From the NCBI GenBank assembly GCA_003213495.1, contig QCMW01000001.1:1-64000 (forward strand): a DNA stretch of 64,000 nucleotides. The letters are read 5' to 3'. Position numbers and translations under genes: made by a program. Origin of the DNA: SAR86 cluster bacterium AG-422-O05. Lineage in GTDB: Bacteria; Pseudomonadota; Gammaproteobacteria; Magnimaribacterales; D2472. The notes beneath the pieces were generated by a model. It was given only the letters and a program-made list of their open reading frames with translations, was not told the DNA's origin and ran no database searches. Positions 22,399 to 35,420 of the stretch are shown here, piece after piece (position 1 is the first letter of the stretch; every line of letters begins with the position of its first letter).

Positions 22399-23613
22399 TT
22401 ATAAGTTAAGTAATAATCTCTCAGGCGATTCAAGTTGTTCTTTAATAGATACTAAGAAAGTTACGGCCTCTTTGCCGTCTAAAAGTCTATGATCATAACT
22501 CATTGCTAAATACATCATGGGTCTTATAACAACTTCTCCATTAATTGCAACTGGTCTATCTTGAATCGCATGCATTCCTAATATCGCTGTTTGCGGAGCA
22601 TTAAGAATTGGCGTTGAGAGCAAAGAGCCAAAAATTCCACCATTTGAAATAGTAAATGTGCCTCCCTGCATTTCATCAATAGACAACTTTCCATTTCTTG
22701 CTTTATCAGAGTAACTTAATATTGCTTTTTCAATTTCAGGCAAAGATTTAGTATCTGCATCTTTTATCACTGGAACTACTAAGCCTCTTTCTGTAGATAC
22801 AGCTACTCCTATGTCTTGAAAACCATGATACACAACATCATTCCCATCAATAGATGCGTTGACTACTGGGAATTTTTTTAGAGCTTGTACTGCTGCAATT
22901 ACAAAGAATCCCATAAAACCAAGCTTAACATCATGCTCCTCTTGAAATTCAGCACCATATTTTGCTCTAAGTTCTTTAATAGGTAGCATATCAACTTCAT
23001 TAAATGTTGTTAGCATCGCAGTTTCTTGTTTAACTGATACTAATCTTTTGGCAATAGTAGATCTGAGTCTGGACATTGGAACTCTTTTTTCAGGTCTATC
23101 CTCACCTGAAGCTATACTTTCAGAAAAAATATTATGATTTTCCTTATCAATGTCTTTAGTTTCTAAATGATTAATTACATCTGCCTTCGTAATAGTGTTA
23201 TTTTTACCAGATGCGTTTATATTTTCTGGATCAATATTTTTTTCAGATATAATTTTTTTTGCAGCAGGACCCATTTTTTTTGAGTTATCTAAATCATCAC
23301 TTTTATCAAGTTTGGTTTCTTCATTAGATTCACTTTTTTCTTCTTTTTGAACTTTTTGTGTTATTGAACTTCCATCTGATTCCTCAAATTCACCTATTAA
23401 TTCAGAACTAGCAACAATCTCGCCTTCAGGTTTAATAATTTTTGAGACTACCCCGTCTGATTGTGCAAGAACCTCAAGAACAACTTTATCAGTTTCTATC
23501 TCAACAATTACCTCATCTTGATTAACAAGGTCTCCCTCTTTTTTAAGCCATTTAGCAATTGTTCCATCTGCAACAGATTCAGGGAATGTCGGTGATTTAA
23601 TTTCTATACTCAT
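22399..23613 (-). CDS. sucB: 2-oxoglutarate dehydrogenase E2 (dihydrolipoyl succinyltransferase)
   Basis: Lipoyl domain [12 protein letters not shown]2 catalytic [17 protein letters not shown]. Confidence 0.97.
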   Translation of the reverse strand: MSIEIKSPTFPESVADGTIAKWLKKEGDLVNQDEVIVEIETDKVVLEVLAQSDGVVSKIIKPEGEIVASSELIGEFEESDGSSITQKVQKEEKSESNEETKLDKSDDLDNSKKMGPAAKKIISEKNIDPENINASGKNNTITKADVINHLETKDIDKENHNIFSESIASGEDRPEKRVPMSRLRSTIAKRLVSVKQETAMLTTFNEVDMLPIKELRAKYGAEFQEEHDVKLGFMGFFVIAAVQALKKFPVVNASIDGNDVVYHGFQDIGVAVSTERGLVVPVIKDADTKSLPEIEKAILSYSDKARNGKLSIDEMQGGTFTISNGGIFGSLLSTPILNAPQTAILGMHAIQDRPVAINGEVVIRPMMYLAMSYDHRLLDGKEAVTFLVSIKEQLESPERLLLNL

Positions 23614-26417
23614 TAAACGATTGCCTCATTAATTAATGTCTCTTGTTGCTTTAAATGAAGTTTCATCAAACCAACTGCAGGTGCTGCGGCTGGTGGTCTG
23701 CTTACGAGCTTAACTTCATTATTATTACCAAGCCTATCTAAAACCCTTTGTATTCTGTGTCTATGGCTAAACCATGCTCCTTGATTTAAAGGCTCTTCTT
23801 GACACCAGATATATTCATGTACATTTTGATACCTTAAAAGAATTTCTTCAAGGTCGTCGTAAGGAAAAGGGTACAATTGTTCTATTCTAATAACTGCTAT
23901 GTCATGACGTTTTTCTTTGTTTCTTTTCTCAATCAATTCATAAAAAACTTTTCCAGAGCACATAATTATCTTTTTTACATCATTTTTATTATCTAATTCA
24001 TCATCGATTACACACTCAAAACTTCCATCGCTTAAATCATCAAGCGTAGAAACTGCGTTAGGATTTCTTAAAAGACTTTTAGGTGAAATAACAATTAAAG
24101 GTGTACGCATTTTTCTTATAGCTTGCCTTCTAAGAAGATGAAAAATTTGTTTAGGTGAGCTTGGTACACATACTTGAATATTTTCTGAAGCACATAATTG
24201 AAGAAACCTTTCTATTCTCGCGCTACTGTGCTCAGGCCCTTGCCCCTCATAACCATGAGGTAAAAGCATAATTAGTCCTGACAATCTCTCCCATTTATGT
24301 TGTGCTGATACAATAAATTGATCAATGACTACTTGAGCACCATTAGCAAAATCACCAAACTGCGCTTCCCAAATTGTTAATCCTGATGGCCATGTAGCAG
24401 AGTATCCATATTCAAACCCTAAAACCGCTTCCTCTGAAAGCAAAGAATCATATATATCAAAGCTTGTCTTGTTTTTTTCTGCAAGTTCAGAAAGCGATAT
24501 ATGCCCCATTCCAGTTTGAGAATCAAATATACAAGCATGCCTATGTGAAAATGTACCCCTTCTGACATCTTGACCCGTAAGTCTTATTGGATAGCCATCT
24601 TTTAGTAATGTTGCATAGGCCATTACCTCTGCATACCCCCAATTTATTGGAATATTTCCTTGATTCATTTCATGTCGATCTGCAAATATTTTTGATGCTT
24701 GAGAACCCATATTAAATTCTTTAGGCACTGAAATAATTTCTTTACCTAATTTTTTTAATTCTTTTTTACTATATTTTGTATCGACCTTTGGCCACCATTT
24801 GACATCTAAATAGGGTTCCCAATCAAACCATAGAGAATCATTTGGTTTTTTAGCTAAATTTTTAGCGACACTCTCACCCCCCTCTAATGATTTTCTATAA
24901 TTTGATTTTATTTTCTTTGATTGTTCAGCATCCAATATCCCATCTTTCATTAAATTATTTTCGTATTGATTTAAAACCGAGGGATGGTTAGAAATTTTTT
25001 CATACATTAATGGCTGAGTGGCAGACGGATCATCAGCCTCATTGTGGCCTCTTCTTCTGTAACAGAATAAATCTATCACTATATCCTTCTTAAATTTATT
25101 TCTATATTTACATGCAATTTTTGCAGCATTAACTACCATCTCTGGATCATCGCCATTCACATGAATGACAGGAGCTTGAATTATTTTTGCAACATCAGAA
25201 GAATAGTCTGTAGATCTTGAATCATTTACATTGCTTGTTGTAAATCCTATTTGATTGTTGACTATAATATGAATTGTTCCTCCAACATTAAAACCTCTAG
25301 TTTGAGACATCTGAAGTGACTCCATTACTACACCTTGGCCAGAGAATGCTGCATCACCATGAAGTAATACTGGTATTACCTTTGATCGATCTTTATCATT
25401 TATTCTGTCTTGTCTAGCTCTGACAGATCCTATTACAACTGGGTCAACTATCTCGAGATGAGAGGGATTGTTAAATAATGACACATGGACCTCGCCCCCT
25501 GGAGTGTCAAAGTTAGAAGAAAATCCTAAGTGATATTTAACATCTCCTGTGCTTGCTCCCTCTAATTCAAAATCTTCACTAAAAGCTGAAAATAAATCGG
25601 ATGGTAGCTTACCTAAAACGTTTACTAATAAATTAAGCCTGCCCCTGTGAGCCATGCCAAAACATATTTGAGATGCTCCTAATGATCCACAATCTTGTAT
25701 TACAGTTTCAACTAATGGAACTAAGGACTCAGCACCGTCAATTCCAAAACGCTTCATTCCAGGGTATTTTGCTGAAAGATACTTAGCTAAACCTTCAGCA
25801 GAATTTAATCTTTCGTAAATATTTAATTTTTCCTTTTCATTGAAACTATATCCCTTTAATTTTGATTCAAATTTATTTTGAAACCAGCGTCTTTCTGAAG
25901 AATCTATAATATGATTGCATTCAATACCAATCACGCCGCAATAAATATCCTCCAACTTTTGAATAATATCTCTTAGAGGAAGTTTTTCTGATTCGGTATT
26001 AAAGGTATCTGTATAAAACTCTTCATTAAGATCCCCATGAGATAAGCCATGAAATTCTATATTTAAATCTTCTACTAGCCTTCTCTCCATCATACCTAAA
26101 GGATCTAACTTTGCTTTAAGGTGACCTCTATTTCGATATGATTGTATTAGTCTTATTACCTTGCCCTGTCTTTCATCTACGGATTTCTTTATTACATCAC
26201 TATTTCTTGAAAAGTTCCTAAATTCATTAATAATCTTTTGGTGAGAAATCTCTCCATTTGAATTTGGCGGCTTTGGAAGATTGGTAAAAAAATCAAGCCA
26301 TTCCTTTGAGAGTTCTTCAGGATTATTGAGGAAGGTTTCATAAAGGCCTTCGAGATAGGCGGCATGTCCTGCTGAAATATGCGAGCTCCCCCAAAGCTCT
26401 TTCATAGATAGACTCAT
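23613..26417 (-). CDS. sucA: 2-oxoglutarate dehydrogenase E1
   Basis: [52 protein letters not shown]. Confidence 0.98.
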   Translation of the reverse strand: MSLSMKELWGSSHISAGHAAYLEGLYETFLNNPEELSKEWLDFFTNLPKPPNSNGEISHQKIINEFRNFSRNSDVIKKSVDERQGKVIRLIQSYRNRGHLKAKLDPLGMMERRLVEDLNIEFHGLSHGDLNEEFYTDTFNTESEKLPLRDIIQKLEDIYCGVIGIECNHIIDSSERRWFQNKFESKLKGYSFNEKEKLNIYERLNSAEGLAKYLSAKYPGMKRFGIDGAESLVPLVETVIQDCGSLGASQICFGMAHRGRLNLLVNVLGKLPSDLFSAFSEDFELEGASTGDVKYHLGFSSNFDTPGGEVHVSLFNNPSHLEIVDPVVIGSVRARQDRINDKDRSKVIPVLLHGDAAFSGQGVVMESLQMSQTRGFNVGGTIHIIVNNQIGFTTSNVNDSRSTDYSSDVAKIIQAPVIHVNGDDPEMVVNAAKIACKYRNKFKKDIVIDLFCYRRRGHNEADDPSATQPLMYEKISNHPSVLNQYENNLMKDGILDAEQSKKIKSNYRKSLEGGESVAKNLAKKPNDSLWFDWEPYLDVKWWPKVDTKYSKKELKKLGKEIISVPKEFNMGSQASKIFADRHEMNQGNIPINWGYAEVMAYATLLKDGYPIRLTGQDVRRGTFSHRHACIFDSQTGMGHISLSELAEKNKTSFDIYDSLLSEEAVLGFEYGYSATWPSGLTIWEAQFGDFANGAQVVIDQFIVSAQHKWERLSGLIMLLPHGYEGQGPEHSSARIERFLQLCASENIQVCVPSSPKQIFHLLRRQAIRKMRTPLIVISPKSLLRNPNAVSTLDDLSDGSFECVIDDELDNKNDVKKIIMCSGKVFYELIEKRNKEKRHDIAVIRIEQLYPFPYDDLEEILLRYQNVHEYIWCQEEPLNQGAWFSHRHRIQRVLDRLGNNNEVKLVSRPPAAAPAVGLMKLHLKQQETLINEAIV

Positions 26418-26431
26418 TTTATTTGTTTTTT

Positions 26432-27172
26432 TTATAATTTATCAGAGACAATTATATCCTTTTTATTTTTTTGTAACATGGATTTTATTTCGCCAATAGC
26501 CTTATTTGGATTAAGTCCTTTAGGACAAACATTTACACAATTCATAATTCCGTGACATCTGTAAACACTAAAAGGATCAGATAAAGCCTCTAACCTTTCA
26601 TAAGTTTTAAGATCACGGGAATCAGCAAGAAATCTATATGCTTGTAACAATGCTGCAGGCCCAACAAATTTATCAGGATTCCACCAAAATGAGGGACAGC
26701 TGGTAGAACAGCATGCGCATAGAATGCATTCGTAAAGTCCATCAAGCTTATCTCTATCTTCGGGCGACTGAAGCCGCTCCTGTTCAGGGGCAGTAGTTTC
26801 ATTTTGTAGAAAAGGTTTAATTTTTTCATATTGAGCATAAAACTCACTCATGTCTACAACTAAGTCTCTTATGACTGGTAGTCCTGGAAGTGGTCTTAGT
26901 TCAATTTTATTTTTCTTAATAACAGATGAGATAGGAGTTATACATGCTAATCCGTTTTTACCATTAATGTTCATTCCATCTGAACCACAAACGCCCTCTC
27001 TACACGATCTTCGATACGAAATGGATTGATCTTCTTCTTTTAGTAAATTTAATAAATCTAAAACCATAATATCTTTGGATGGCTTGCTAATTGAGTATGT
27101 CTTCATGTAAGGAAATTTATCCACCTCTGGGTTATATCTGTACATACTTACTTCTAATTTATTATTAAGCAT
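26432..27172 (-). CDS. sdhB: Succinate dehydrogenase iron-sulfur subunit
   Basis: [39 protein letters not shown]. Confidence 0.98.
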   Translation of the reverse strand: MLNNKLEVSMYRYNPEVDKFPYMKTYSISKPSKDIMVLDLLNLLKEEDQSISYRRSCREGVCGSDGMNINGKNGLACITPISSVIKKNKIELRPLPGLPVIRDLVVDMSEFYAQYEKIKPFLQNETTAPEQERLQSPEDRDKLDGLYECILCACCSTSCPSFWWNPDKFVGPAALLQAYRFLADSRDLKTYERLEALSDPFSVYRCHGIMNCVNVCPKGLNPNKAIGEIKSMLQKNKKDIIVSDKL

Positions 27173-28957
27173 TTAGTATGTCCTTACCTTTGGTGGAAAT
27201 GCATCTACTTTTGTAGGTTCAAAATTTACTTTTCTTTTTGAAACAGACTTGTTAAGAGGATCAAAAATTGTATGGCATAACCAATTCTCATCATCTCTTT
27301 CAGGATAATCATCTCTTGCGTGAGCTCCTCGGCTTTCTATTCTTTCATAAGCAGAAACAGCAGTTGCAACTGCAACCTCATATAGATTTTGTAGTTCTAT
27401 AGCCTCAACACGGCTTGTATTAAATGCATCACTCTTATCTTTTAGGTGAAGATTATCTACTTTATTTTTTAGCTCATCAAGTTGGTCGAGACCCTTTTTC
27501 ATAAACTCTCCCCTTCTAAAAACTCCAAAATAATTTTGCATACATTCTTGCAGTTCTCTTTTTACTTCAGCTGTGTCAAATCCATCAGATGACTCATTAA
27601 GTTTTTGCAACCTTTCAAGGGAAAAATCAATATCGCTTTTGGTAGCAGGATCAACTCCACCTCCAGATTTAAGCTCATTCTGAATATGCATACCTGTTGC
27701 TCTTCCAAAAACCACCAAGTCAAGCAATGAGTTTCCTCCTAACCTATTGGCACCATGAACTGATACACAAGCAGCTTCACCAGCTGAAAATAATCCAGGT
27801 ATTAGATAATCTTCTCCATTTTTTCTTGTGAATGCCTGACCAGAAACATTCGTAGGCGTTCCTCCCATCATGTAGTGGCAAGTTGGTACTACCGGTATAG
27901 GTTCGTATATTGGATCTACATGAGCAAAAGTTCTTGATAGCTCACAAATACCTGGCAATTTTGAATTTAAAACTTCTTCTCCTAAATGATCTAATTTTAA
28001 AAAGATATGATCATTTTTTTCTCCACATCCTCTTCCTTCTAAGATCTCAAGAACCATAGATCTTGCTACAACATCTCTTCCAGCCAAATCTTTAACATTA
28101 GGAGCATATCTTTCCATAAATCTCTCACCATCTTTATTGATAAGATATCCACCCTCTCCTCTACAGCCTTCTGTAACAAGAGATCCGGCTCCATAAATTC
28201 CAGTAGGATGAAATTGCCACATTTCCATATCTTGAGCTGGGTAGCCTGCTCTTAAAGCCATTGCCAAACCATCGCCTGTATTGATCAGAGCATTTGTAGT
28301 TGATGCATAAATCCTTCCTGCCCCACCTGTAGCTAAAACCGTTGCTTGTGCCTTAAGATATGCTACTTCTCCATTTTCGATTGAGAATGCAATTACTCCA
28401 GTAACTTCATCTTTTGAATTTTTAACTAAATCAACAGCAAACCACTCATTGAGAAAGTTTGAGCCTTCTTTTACATTGTTTTGATACAAAGTATGCAATA
28501 AAGCATGTCCTGTTCTATCAGCAGCCGCACACGTTCTAGCTGCTTGTCCTCCCTTGCCAAAGTCTTTAGATTGACCACCAAACGGTCTTTGATATATACG
28601 ACCATTATCAAATCTAGAGAATGGTAGCCCCATATGCTCTAGTTCAAAGACAGCTTTTGGTCCCTCAGAACACAAATATTCTATTGCATCTTGATCTCCA
28701 ATAAAATCTGCACCTTTAACTGTATCATACATATGCCATCTCCAATCATCATTTGGGTCAGCACTTGCAATAGCACATGTAATACCGCCTTGAGCAGAAA
28801 CTGTATGAGACCTTGTCGGAAAAACTTTTGAGACAACAGCAGTGTTTAAGCCTGATTTAGCTAGCTCTAAAGAAGCACGCATTCCAGAGCCACCACCTCC
28901 AATAATAAGTGCATCGAATTCTATAGTTTTTATATTATTACCAAAGATACTATTCAT
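27173..28957 (-). CDS. sdhA: Succinate dehydrogenase flavoprotein subunit
   Basis: [52 protein letters not shown]. Confidence 0.98.
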   Translation of the reverse strand: MNSIFGNNIKTIEFDALIIGGGGSGMRASLELAKSGLNTAVVSKVFPTRSHTVSAQGGITCAIASADPNDDWRWHMYDTVKGADFIGDQDAIEYLCSEGPKAVFELEHMGLPFSRFDNGRIYQRPFGGQSKDFGKGGQAARTCAAADRTGHALLHTLYQNNVKEGSNFLNEWFAVDLVKNSKDEVTGVIAFSIENGEVAYLKAQATVLATGGAGRIYASTTNALINTGDGLAMALRAGYPAQDMEMWQFHPTGIYGAGSLVTEGCRGEGGYLINKDGERFMERYAPNVKDLAGRDVVARSMVLEILEGRGCGEKNDHIFLKLDHLGEEVLNSKLPGICELSRTFAHVDPIYEPIPVVPTCHYMMGGTPTNVSGQAFTRKNGEDYLIPGLFSAGEAACVSVHGANRLGGNSLLDLVVFGRATGMHIQNELKSGGGVDPATKSDIDFSLERLQKLNESSDGFDTAEVKRELQECMQNYFGVFRRGEFMKKGLDQLDELKNKVDNLHLKDKSDAFNTSRVEAIELQNLYEVAVATAVSAYERIESRGAHARDDYPERDDENWLCHTIFDPLNKSVSKRKVNFEPTKVDAFPPKVRTY

Positions 28958-28992
28958 TATTAAAAATACTTATAACCTTTTATCATTATTAT

Positions 28993-29367
28993 TTATAACC
29001 ATATTATATATAAAATTAAAGTTAAATAAATAAAACCCATCAAACCAAAGCATAAAAAATATAAGTTTCTAATTAAATCTGCATATTTGGTTAAACTCTG
29101 ATTTAAAAGGCCAAGAGTTCTTTTGGTTAAATAGTCTGTGCCAACTGTCCACAATCCAATAAATGCATGAAAAAGTAAAAGAATAAAAATAATGGAAGTT
29201 AAAGATCTCATCTGAAAAGAGAGAAAAAAGTCTGACCAAGTAAAAAAACTAACTTCTTGTGATTGAACGAAAAAACTTAATACGTAAGCTAGGTATGCAA
29301 AAATTATTAATGCGCTATATCTTTGCAGTCTCCAAATTATTAAACCCTTCACAAGAATAAATACCAA
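28993..29367 (-). CDS. sdhD: Succinate dehydrogenase membrane anchor subunit SdhD
   Basis: Small 3-TM protein in sdh operon; FHAFIGLWTVGTDYL. Confidence 0.85.
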   Translation of the reverse strand: MVFILVKGLIIWRLQRYSALIIFAYLAYVLSFFVQSQEVSFFTWSDFFLSFQMRSLTSIIFILLLFHAFIGLWTVGTDYLTKRTLGLLNQSLTKYADLIRNLYFLCFGLMGFIYLTLILYIIWL

Positions 29368-29732
29368 AAAGAAATTACCAGACTAACCAGCCAAATAAAT
29401 ATTACAAATAAGGAAGAATATCGTGAACCATTGATAGTCTCTCCAATATGCAAAAAATCCATTATTAAGTGTCTTAGTCCAGTTAGAATGTGATACCAGA
29501 AAATAAACAGACTAAAAAATACAAACATAGAAAATAAAGATACTGTTTCAATTTTGAGTATAAGAGCATCGAATTCTGCTTTTGTTGAAGTTGTACCATC
29601 TATAAGAAATAACATTAATGGGAGTGTCACAAAGAAAATATACATACCTGAAAGTCTGTGGGTTATCGATGATAGTGCAGAAGCGGGAAGACTAATCTTT
29701 GTTAGATCAAGATAAACTGGTCTTTTGTGCAT
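29349..29732 (-). CDS. sdhC: Succinate dehydrogenase cytochrome b556 subunit SdhC
   Basis: RPVYLDLTKISLPASALSSITHRLSGMYIFF...HILTGLRHLIMDF. Confidence 0.93.
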   Translation of the reverse strand: MHKRPVYLDLTKISLPASALSSITHRLSGMYIFFVTLPLMLFLIDGTTSTKAEFDALILKIETVSLFSMFVFFSLFIFWYHILTGLRHLIMDFLHIGETINGSRYSSLFVIFIWLVSLVISFWYLFL

Positions 29733-29825
29733 TGTGTGCTTTTTTAATATTTAATTACTTTAAAATATACAACGAATTATACAGCAGAATAATACTTTAA
29801 ATTAGTTAAAATTGAATATGTCGTT

Positions 29826-31211
29826 TTACTTTTTAGAACTTTTAATATGCTTAATAAGTCTTTTTCTTTTTTTAACCTGTCTTTCACTTAAAATATTTTT
29901 TTTATCTTTATAAGGATTATCTGCTTTTCGAAATAACAATCTAAGTTGGACGCTTTTAAGCTCTAAAGCATCCCTGAAGGAATTGATTAAATAACGCTTA
30001 TAATTCTGTGGTATTTTTTTATCTTGATTAGCATGAACTATTAATGTAGTGGGAAATGTACCACCAAAATGTACATGTTTAAATTTTAATTGTCTGCCTT
30101 TAACAGAAGGTGGGGAGTTTAATTCTACAAACTCTCTTAGGTGCTTATTTAATTGAGACGTAGTATATTTTTTCTTTGATTTTTCAATTAATTTATTTGT
30201 TGAGTTAAATATTTTTTTAAAACCCTTTTTTTGGATAGCTGACATTTCCAGTACGAATATATTTGACATAAAGTCAGATTGCATTTTTTTTGTTGTATAA
30301 ATCTTACTTAGATCTTTTTTTGATAATAAATCAATCTTGTTAAACAAAAATAAAATAGGCTTACCGCTGTCAATTATCATATTTAAGATTTTTAAGTCTT
30401 GATCAACCAGTCCCTCTGTTGCATCACAAATAAAAATAACAACATCACTTTGATCAATTGAATGAAGCGTTCTGACATAAGAGAAATATTCAACTTTGTG
30501 ATGATACTTATACCCTTTTCTAATTCCAGCAGTATCAATAAAAATAAACTTTTCGTTATCGAATTCAAATGGTATTTGAATTGAGTCTATTGTTGTGCCT
30601 GCAATTTCACTAACTATTAATCTATCTTGATCAATTAAATTATTTATAAAAGTTGATTTGCCTGCATTAGGCCTGCCCAATACAGCAACTTTTTTTCCAT
30701 CATAAATTGTTTTTTTGATGTTCGTTGCTCTTTCTTTGATGCAAGACTTTAACGATGATAAATTTTTTGAATGCTCAGCGCTTATTTCAATAGCACTATG
30801 AATCCCCTCCTTTTGTAGGTCGTTTTTTATTAATGAATCTGTTTTTTTATCAACTTTATTAAGAACAATGACATAGTCTTTATTAAACTTTCTAAGCTTA
30901 TGAAGTATATCTAAGTCATCTTTTGTAAGATTTTCAGATGAGTCTAACATCAAAATTATAAAACTTGATTCTTCAACTGCAGACCAAGCCTGATTAGATA
31001 TTGCTTCTTTTAAATTATCAGATTCATTTACAATACCGCCAGTATCAATTATTAGGATCTTATTATCATCTAAATTAAGAAAACCATAATTCCTATCTTT
31101 GGTAAGACCTGGAAAGTCAGAAACTATAGCATCTCTTGATTTAGTAAGCTTATTAAATAGGGATGATTTACCTACATTTGGACGACCTATAATTGCAACT
31201 GAAGTAAACAT
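29826..31211 (-). CDS. der: Ribosome biogenesis GTPase Der (EngA)
   Basis: Two GTPase domains: IIGRPNVGKSSLFN and VLGRPNAGKSTFINN; KH-like C-terminus. Confidence 0.97.
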   Translation of the reverse strand: MFTSVAIIGRPNVGKSSLFNKLTKSRDAIVSDFPGLTKDRNYGFLNLDDNKILIIDTGGIVNESDNLKEAISNQAWSAVEESSFIILMLDSSENLTKDDLDILHKLRKFNKDYVIVLNKVDKKTDSLIKNDLQKEGIHSAIEISAEHSKNLSSLKSCIKERATNIKKTIYDGKKVAVLGRPNAGKSTFINNLIDQDRLIVSEIAGTTIDSIQIPFEFDNEKFIFIDTAGIRKGYKYHHKVEYFSYVRTLHSIDQSDVVIFICDATEGLVDQDLKILNMIIDSGKPILFLFNKIDLLSKKDLSKIYTTKKMQSDFMSNIFVLEMSAIQKKGFKKIFNSTNKLIEKSKKKYTTSQLNKHLREFVELNSPPSVKGRQLKFKHVHFGGTFPTTLIVHANQDKKIPQNYKRYLINSFRDALELKSVQLRLLFRKADNPYKDKKNILSERQVKKRKRLIKHIKSSKK

Positions 31212-31225
31212 TTCTATTCCTCATT

Positions 31226-32386
31226 TTATAGATTAATAGAGAAAAGATTAAATGATTCATCAACTACATATAAATTATTACTCCTGCTAAAAATTGACTT
31301 GATAGGATGTTTGGTAATTTTTTTTCTTCCAACTGTAATACCATTTAGTGGATCTATAATATGAATATAGCCTTCTAAGTCACCAAATATTAGGTTGCCT
31401 TTGTAGCCTACAGCATTTGAAAGGTTTCTATTTAAATAGTCTTGACTACTCCATGACTCCTCAAGAGTTTGCATTGAAAAGGATTTTAAAGATGAATTTG
31501 ACTCAACTACTATTAACATACCTCTGATTACAATTGGTGAATAAAATGATGAAATATCATAAGACCAAATGGATCTTCTTTGAGTTGTATCAAAAATATT
31601 TAATTTTCCTTGATAATTAGTTGTATAAACAAGTCCGCCTTCAACTAAAGGATTCGAGTCTGAATCAATAAGATTTTCTAATTCTGAAGTTCCAGATACA
31701 TATGAGATTGCACCGTCCCATATTAAATATCCTGAATCCAGTTCAAATACTGCTAATCTTCCATTGTCAAAAGATACATACACTTTATCATCAACTATTA
31801 CAGGACTACTGCTTCCACGAACGGTTAATGTTGGTAGTTTTGATCGATAAGACCATTTTATAGTGCCATTGTCCTTATTAAGACCCAATAATTCTCCTGA
31901 ACCAGTTTTTACAACTACAATCTTTGCATCAATTGCAACTTTACTAAGAACCTCTCCTTTAACATTTTGGGTCCATATTTTTGTTCCATCATTTTGATTT
32001 AAAGCAATAACATTTCCATCAATATCTGCTACTACAATGATACCGAAGCCTGCAGCAACACCTGATGACAAAAAATTAAGCTCGCTTGACCAGTTTTGTT
32101 CGCCGTTTTCACTTTGAATTGAATAAACGCTTCCATCAGTATCAGCAAAAAATATCTTGTTTGAGCTAAAATCAGGTTCAAAATTTCCTATTTCATTTTT
32201 GCCACTAAATGATTTACTCCATTCTAACGAAATTATTTTTTTATTTGAAAAGGATTCAAGCTCTCTTGGTTCATCCGGATCAACCTCGTCAGTATTCCAA
32301 AAACGTAAACCATCTAAAGATGAACATGCACTTAGAGCAAAAATAAATTGAAATATTAAAAAGGAATGCACTAAATTTTTTTTCAC
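31226..32386 (-). CDS. bamB: Outer membrane assembly factor BamB (PQQ-repeat lipoprotein)
   Basis: Lipobox LSACSS, PQQ repeats, between der and yfgM-like gene. Confidence 0.92.
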   Translation of the reverse strand: MKKNLVHSFLIFQFIFALSACSSLDGLRFWNTDEVDPDEPRELESFSNKKIISLEWSKSFSGKNEIGNFEPDFSSNKIFFADTDGSVYSIQSENGEQNWSSELNFLSSGVAAGFGIIVVADIDGNVIALNQNDGTKIWTQNVKGEVLSKVAIDAKIVVVKTGSGELLGLNKDNGTIKWSYRSKLPTLTVRGSSSPVIVDDKVYVSFDNGRLAVFELDSGYLIWDGAISYVSGTSELENLIDSDSNPLVEGGLVYTTNYQGKLNIFDTTQRRSIWSYDISSFYSPIVIRGMLIVVESNSSLKSFSMQTLEESWSSQDYLNRNLSNAVGYKGNLIFGDLEGYIHIIDPLNGITVGRKKITKHPIKSIFSRSNNLYVVDESFNLFSINL

Positions 32387-32387
32387 T

Positions 32388-33032
32388 TTACATTCCTAAA
32401 TTTGCAATTTTCATTGATATTATTGATTGCGAAGTCTCATCATTATATTTATTTGAAGCTAATTCATATTGTGCAAGTGCCAACTCAATTTTGTTTTGTT
32501 TAGCAAGAATATCTCCAGTTAATTCGTGGATGTACCCGTTAGTAGCATTAGATGAATAAAGCTCTATAAAAGATAAGGCTTCATCATATTGTCCATTAGA
32601 TAACAACAATCTCGATGCACTCACCCTTGCAATTTTATTAAAGATTTTATTTCCGTTATAACCATCAGTTAGCTCTACTAACTTCTTAAAATTCATAAGT
32701 GACAATTCAATATTATTATTTCTAGCATCAAAACTAGCCTTATTTAACAAAGCAAGTTGTGTATAACCAGTATTTTTGAATTCAGCTAAAAGCTGTTCTA
32801 AAATATTATCAAGTTTGATTGTATCGGGACTTTCGAGCGATATTTCTTTTAACCATTCAGAATAAATAAGTGATGCTTTCTCATTATTTTGTTTCTTAGC
32901 TTGATTCGATAGTACCAAATAACTCATGGAAATAATTATGGTTAATATAATCAGGATAATTACTTTTTTATATTTATCAAAAAATTTCAATATTGGTAAA
33001 AACCTCATATTATTTTCATATTCATTATTCAT
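32388..33032 (-). CDS. yfgM: YfgM/PpiD-like ancillary TPR membrane protein
   Basis: N-terminal TM anchor plus TPR; synteny hisS-yfgM-bamB-der. Confidence 0.8.
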   Translation of the reverse strand: MNNEYENNMRFLPILKFFDKYKKVIILIILTIIISMSYLVLSNQAKKQNNEKASLIYSEWLKEISLESPDTIKLDNILEQLLAEFKNTGYTQLALLNKASFDARNNNIELSLMNFKKLVELTDGYNGNKIFNKIARVSASRLLLSNGQYDEALSFIELYSSNATNGYIHELTGDILAKQNKIELALAQYELASNKYNDETSQSIISMKIANLGM

Positions 33033-33043
33033 GATTTATACCT

Positions 33044-34312
33044 TTAAGTAATATCTTCAAAAAAACTACTAATCTCGTTGATATCCATTACTGTTTGTTC
33101 TGAATTTTTTTCAACCAGCGGTTTTATGATTATTGTATTAGTTTCTATTTCTTCCTCACCAATAATTATTGCAAACTTAGCATTATTTTTACTTGCCTTT
33201 CTAAGTTTGGACTTTAGGCTACCCTCAGCAAGCTGAACATCTATTATTATTTCAGGATTGATAGTTCTTAAGTCGTGGGCTATTTTATATGCTTTCTCTT
33301 CAAAATTACTAGACAAAATTATAAAAGATACCAATGTTTTATCTTCAATATCTATATTAGATAGCAATGCCAGCCTCTCAATACCAATAGCCATACCAAT
33401 ACATGGAATATTTTTACCACCTAATTGCTCAGATAAATTATCATATCTGCCTCCCCCTAGATAGGCGTCTTGGGCACCTAATTCATCTGAAATAACTTCA
33501 AAAACAAGACCAGTATAATAATCTAGCCCCCTCACCAATCCATAATCAATTTGTATACTACAATCTTTTGAAAAAGTATCTTTCAAGACCTGGAGCATTG
33601 TTAATGATTCATCTGAAAGAAAATCTTTTATTGTTGGAGCATCTTTAAGTATCTTTTGCGTATTTTGATTTTGCGAATCAAGAATTCTTAAGGGATTTTT
33701 TTCTAGCCTACTTTGATCTAGTTGATCTAATTGAGATGAAAACGGTTTTAAATATTCTAAAAGAGCGTTGCAATAATTGGTTTTAGTGCCCTGGTTGCCA
33801 AGATGATTAATTTTAATTACTGAATTTTTAATATTTAACGCATTATTAATTGAACAAATCATTGAAATTATTTCCAATTCAGCAACACCCTCTGGATGTC
33901 CAATAATTTCAATTCCTGCTTGATTGAACTGTCTGTATCTGCCTTTCTGAGGTCTTTCATATCTCCACATTGGTCCTAGATACCAAAATTTATGGGTATT
34001 TACATCGATTTTCTTTTCAATCACAGAGCGGATAACGCCTGCAGTATTTTCAGGTCTTAAGGTAATATTTTTTTCATTTTTATCTAAAAAAGAATATAGT
34101 TCCTTATTTACAATATCCGATGAATCTCCAACAGATCTTTTAAAAAGGTCAGCATCTTCAAGAGTTGGTGTCCTAATTTCAGAATAACCAAAATTCACAA
34201 AAATATTTTTTAGAGCATCTTCAGTTCTAAATATTGATTCTGCAAAATCGTCTGGATTAGATCTATCAGCAATCAAATCAATCATACCTTTTAAAGATTG
34301 AATCTTATCCAA
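33044..34312 (-). CDS. hisS: Histidyl-tRNA synthetase
   Basis: SLKGMIDLI, RPENTAGVIRSV, YLGPMWRYERPQKGRYRQFNQAGIE, GGGRYDNL. Confidence 0.97.
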   Translation of the reverse strand: MDKIQSLKGMIDLIADRSNPDDFAESIFRTEDALKNIFVNFGYSEIRTPTLEDADLFKRSVGDSSDIVNKELYSFLDKNEKNITLRPENTAGVIRSVIEKKIDVNTHKFWYLGPMWRYERPQKGRYRQFNQAGIEIIGHPEGVAELEIISMICSINNALNIKNSVIKINHLGNQGTKTNYCNALLEYLKPFSSQLDQLDQSRLEKNPLRILDSQNQNTQKILKDAPTIKDFLSDESLTMLQVLKDTFSKDCSIQIDYGLVRGLDYYTGLVFEVISDELGAQDAYLGGGRYDNLSEQLGGKNIPCIGMAIGIERLALLSNIDIEDKTLVSFIILSSNFEEKAYKIAHDLRTINPEIIIDVQLAEGSLKSKLRKASKNNAKFAIIIGEEEIETNTIIIKPLVEKNSEQTVMDINEISSFFEDIT

Positions 34313-34313
34313 T

Positions 34314-35420
34314 TTAACTCCTCAATATAATCTTATCTGATTTAATTCTATTATCTTCAATCTTAATTCTGACTTGCTTTTCAAGCTCATCAACAAGATT
34401 ATCATTTTTAATTTTTTTATTAGGAGAGCCATCTATATACAAAAGATTGCTTGGGCTTGCCCCGGTGAGTCCAATGTCAGCTGCCTTGCTTTCTCCTGGG
34501 CCATTAACGTAACATCCTATAATAGCTACTTCAATATCATCAGATATATCTTCAAGTCTTTGTTCTAAATCGTTTACCACCTTTATTACGTTAAAGTTTT
34601 GACGTGAACAACTTGGACATGCAACTATTTTGACTCCTCTACTTCTAATATTTAAGCTTTTTAAGATATCCCATCCAATTTTGATTTCATCAATAGGATC
34701 TGAGGCTAGGGAAATCCTAATTGTATCTCCAATGCCTTCTGTAAGTAGCATGCCCACACCAATTGAAGACTTGACCGTACCTGCTCTATAGCTTCCAGCC
34801 TCAGTAATGCCTAAATGAAGTGGCTGATCAATAACCTTTGAAATTTTTCTATAGGCTTCAACTGTCATTTCTATGTTAGAAGCTTTTAGGCTCATTTTAT
34901 AATTTTCGAAATTATATTTATCAAGAATTTCAACATGTCTTAATGCAGATTCAACAAGCGCATCTGCATTTGGCTCTCCATACTTTTTTTGCAAATCTTT
35001 TTCCAAAGAACCAGCATTTACCCCAACTCTTATTGGAATATTGTTATCAAGAGCAGCATTTATGACCTCTTGAACACGATCTTCTTTTCCAATATTGCCT
35101 GGGTTAATTCTCAGACAATCTGCTGTATCTGCAACCTCCAAAGCTATCTTATAATCAAAATGTATATCAGCAACCAATGGAATATTTACTGCATTTTTAA
35201 TTTCTTTGAATGCTTTGGCCTCATCAAAACCTGGCACCGAAACTCTAACAATATCAGCACCTGCTTTCTTTAAATCATTTATTTGATTCATAGTTGAAAC
35301 AACATCACAAGTATCTGTGTTAGTCATGGATTGAACTGAAATAGGATTATTTCCGCCAACAGGAACATTACCAACATAAATGGTTTTAGTTTTTTTTCTT
35401 TTAATCCAATTTGTTTTCAT
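34314..35420 (-). CDS. ispG: 4-hydroxy-3-methylbut-2-en-1-yl diphosphate synthase IspG
   Basis: [49 protein letters not shown]. Confidence 0.98.
   Translation of the reverse strand: MKTNWIKRKKTKTIYVGNVPVGGNNPISVQSMTNTDTCDVVSTMNQINDLKKAGADIVRVSVPGFDEAKAFKEIKNAVNIPLVADIHFDYKIALEVADTADCLRINPGNIGKEDRVQEVINAALDNNIPIRVGVNAGSLEKDLQKKYGEPNADALVESALRHVEILDKYNFENYKMSLKASNIEMTVEAYRKISKVIDQPLHLGITEAGSYRAGTVKSSIGVGMLLTEGIGDTIRISLASDPIDEIKIGWDILKSLNIRSRGVKIVACPSCSRQNFNVIKVVNDLEQRLEDISDDIEVAIIGCYVNGPGESKAADIGLTGASPSNLLYIDGSPNKKIKNDNLVDELEKQVRIKIEDNRIKSDKIILRS

Noticed and set aside
26590-26847. 85-aa minus-strand ORF within sdhB
   Set aside because: Alternate frame of a highly conserved gene; no family resemblance.
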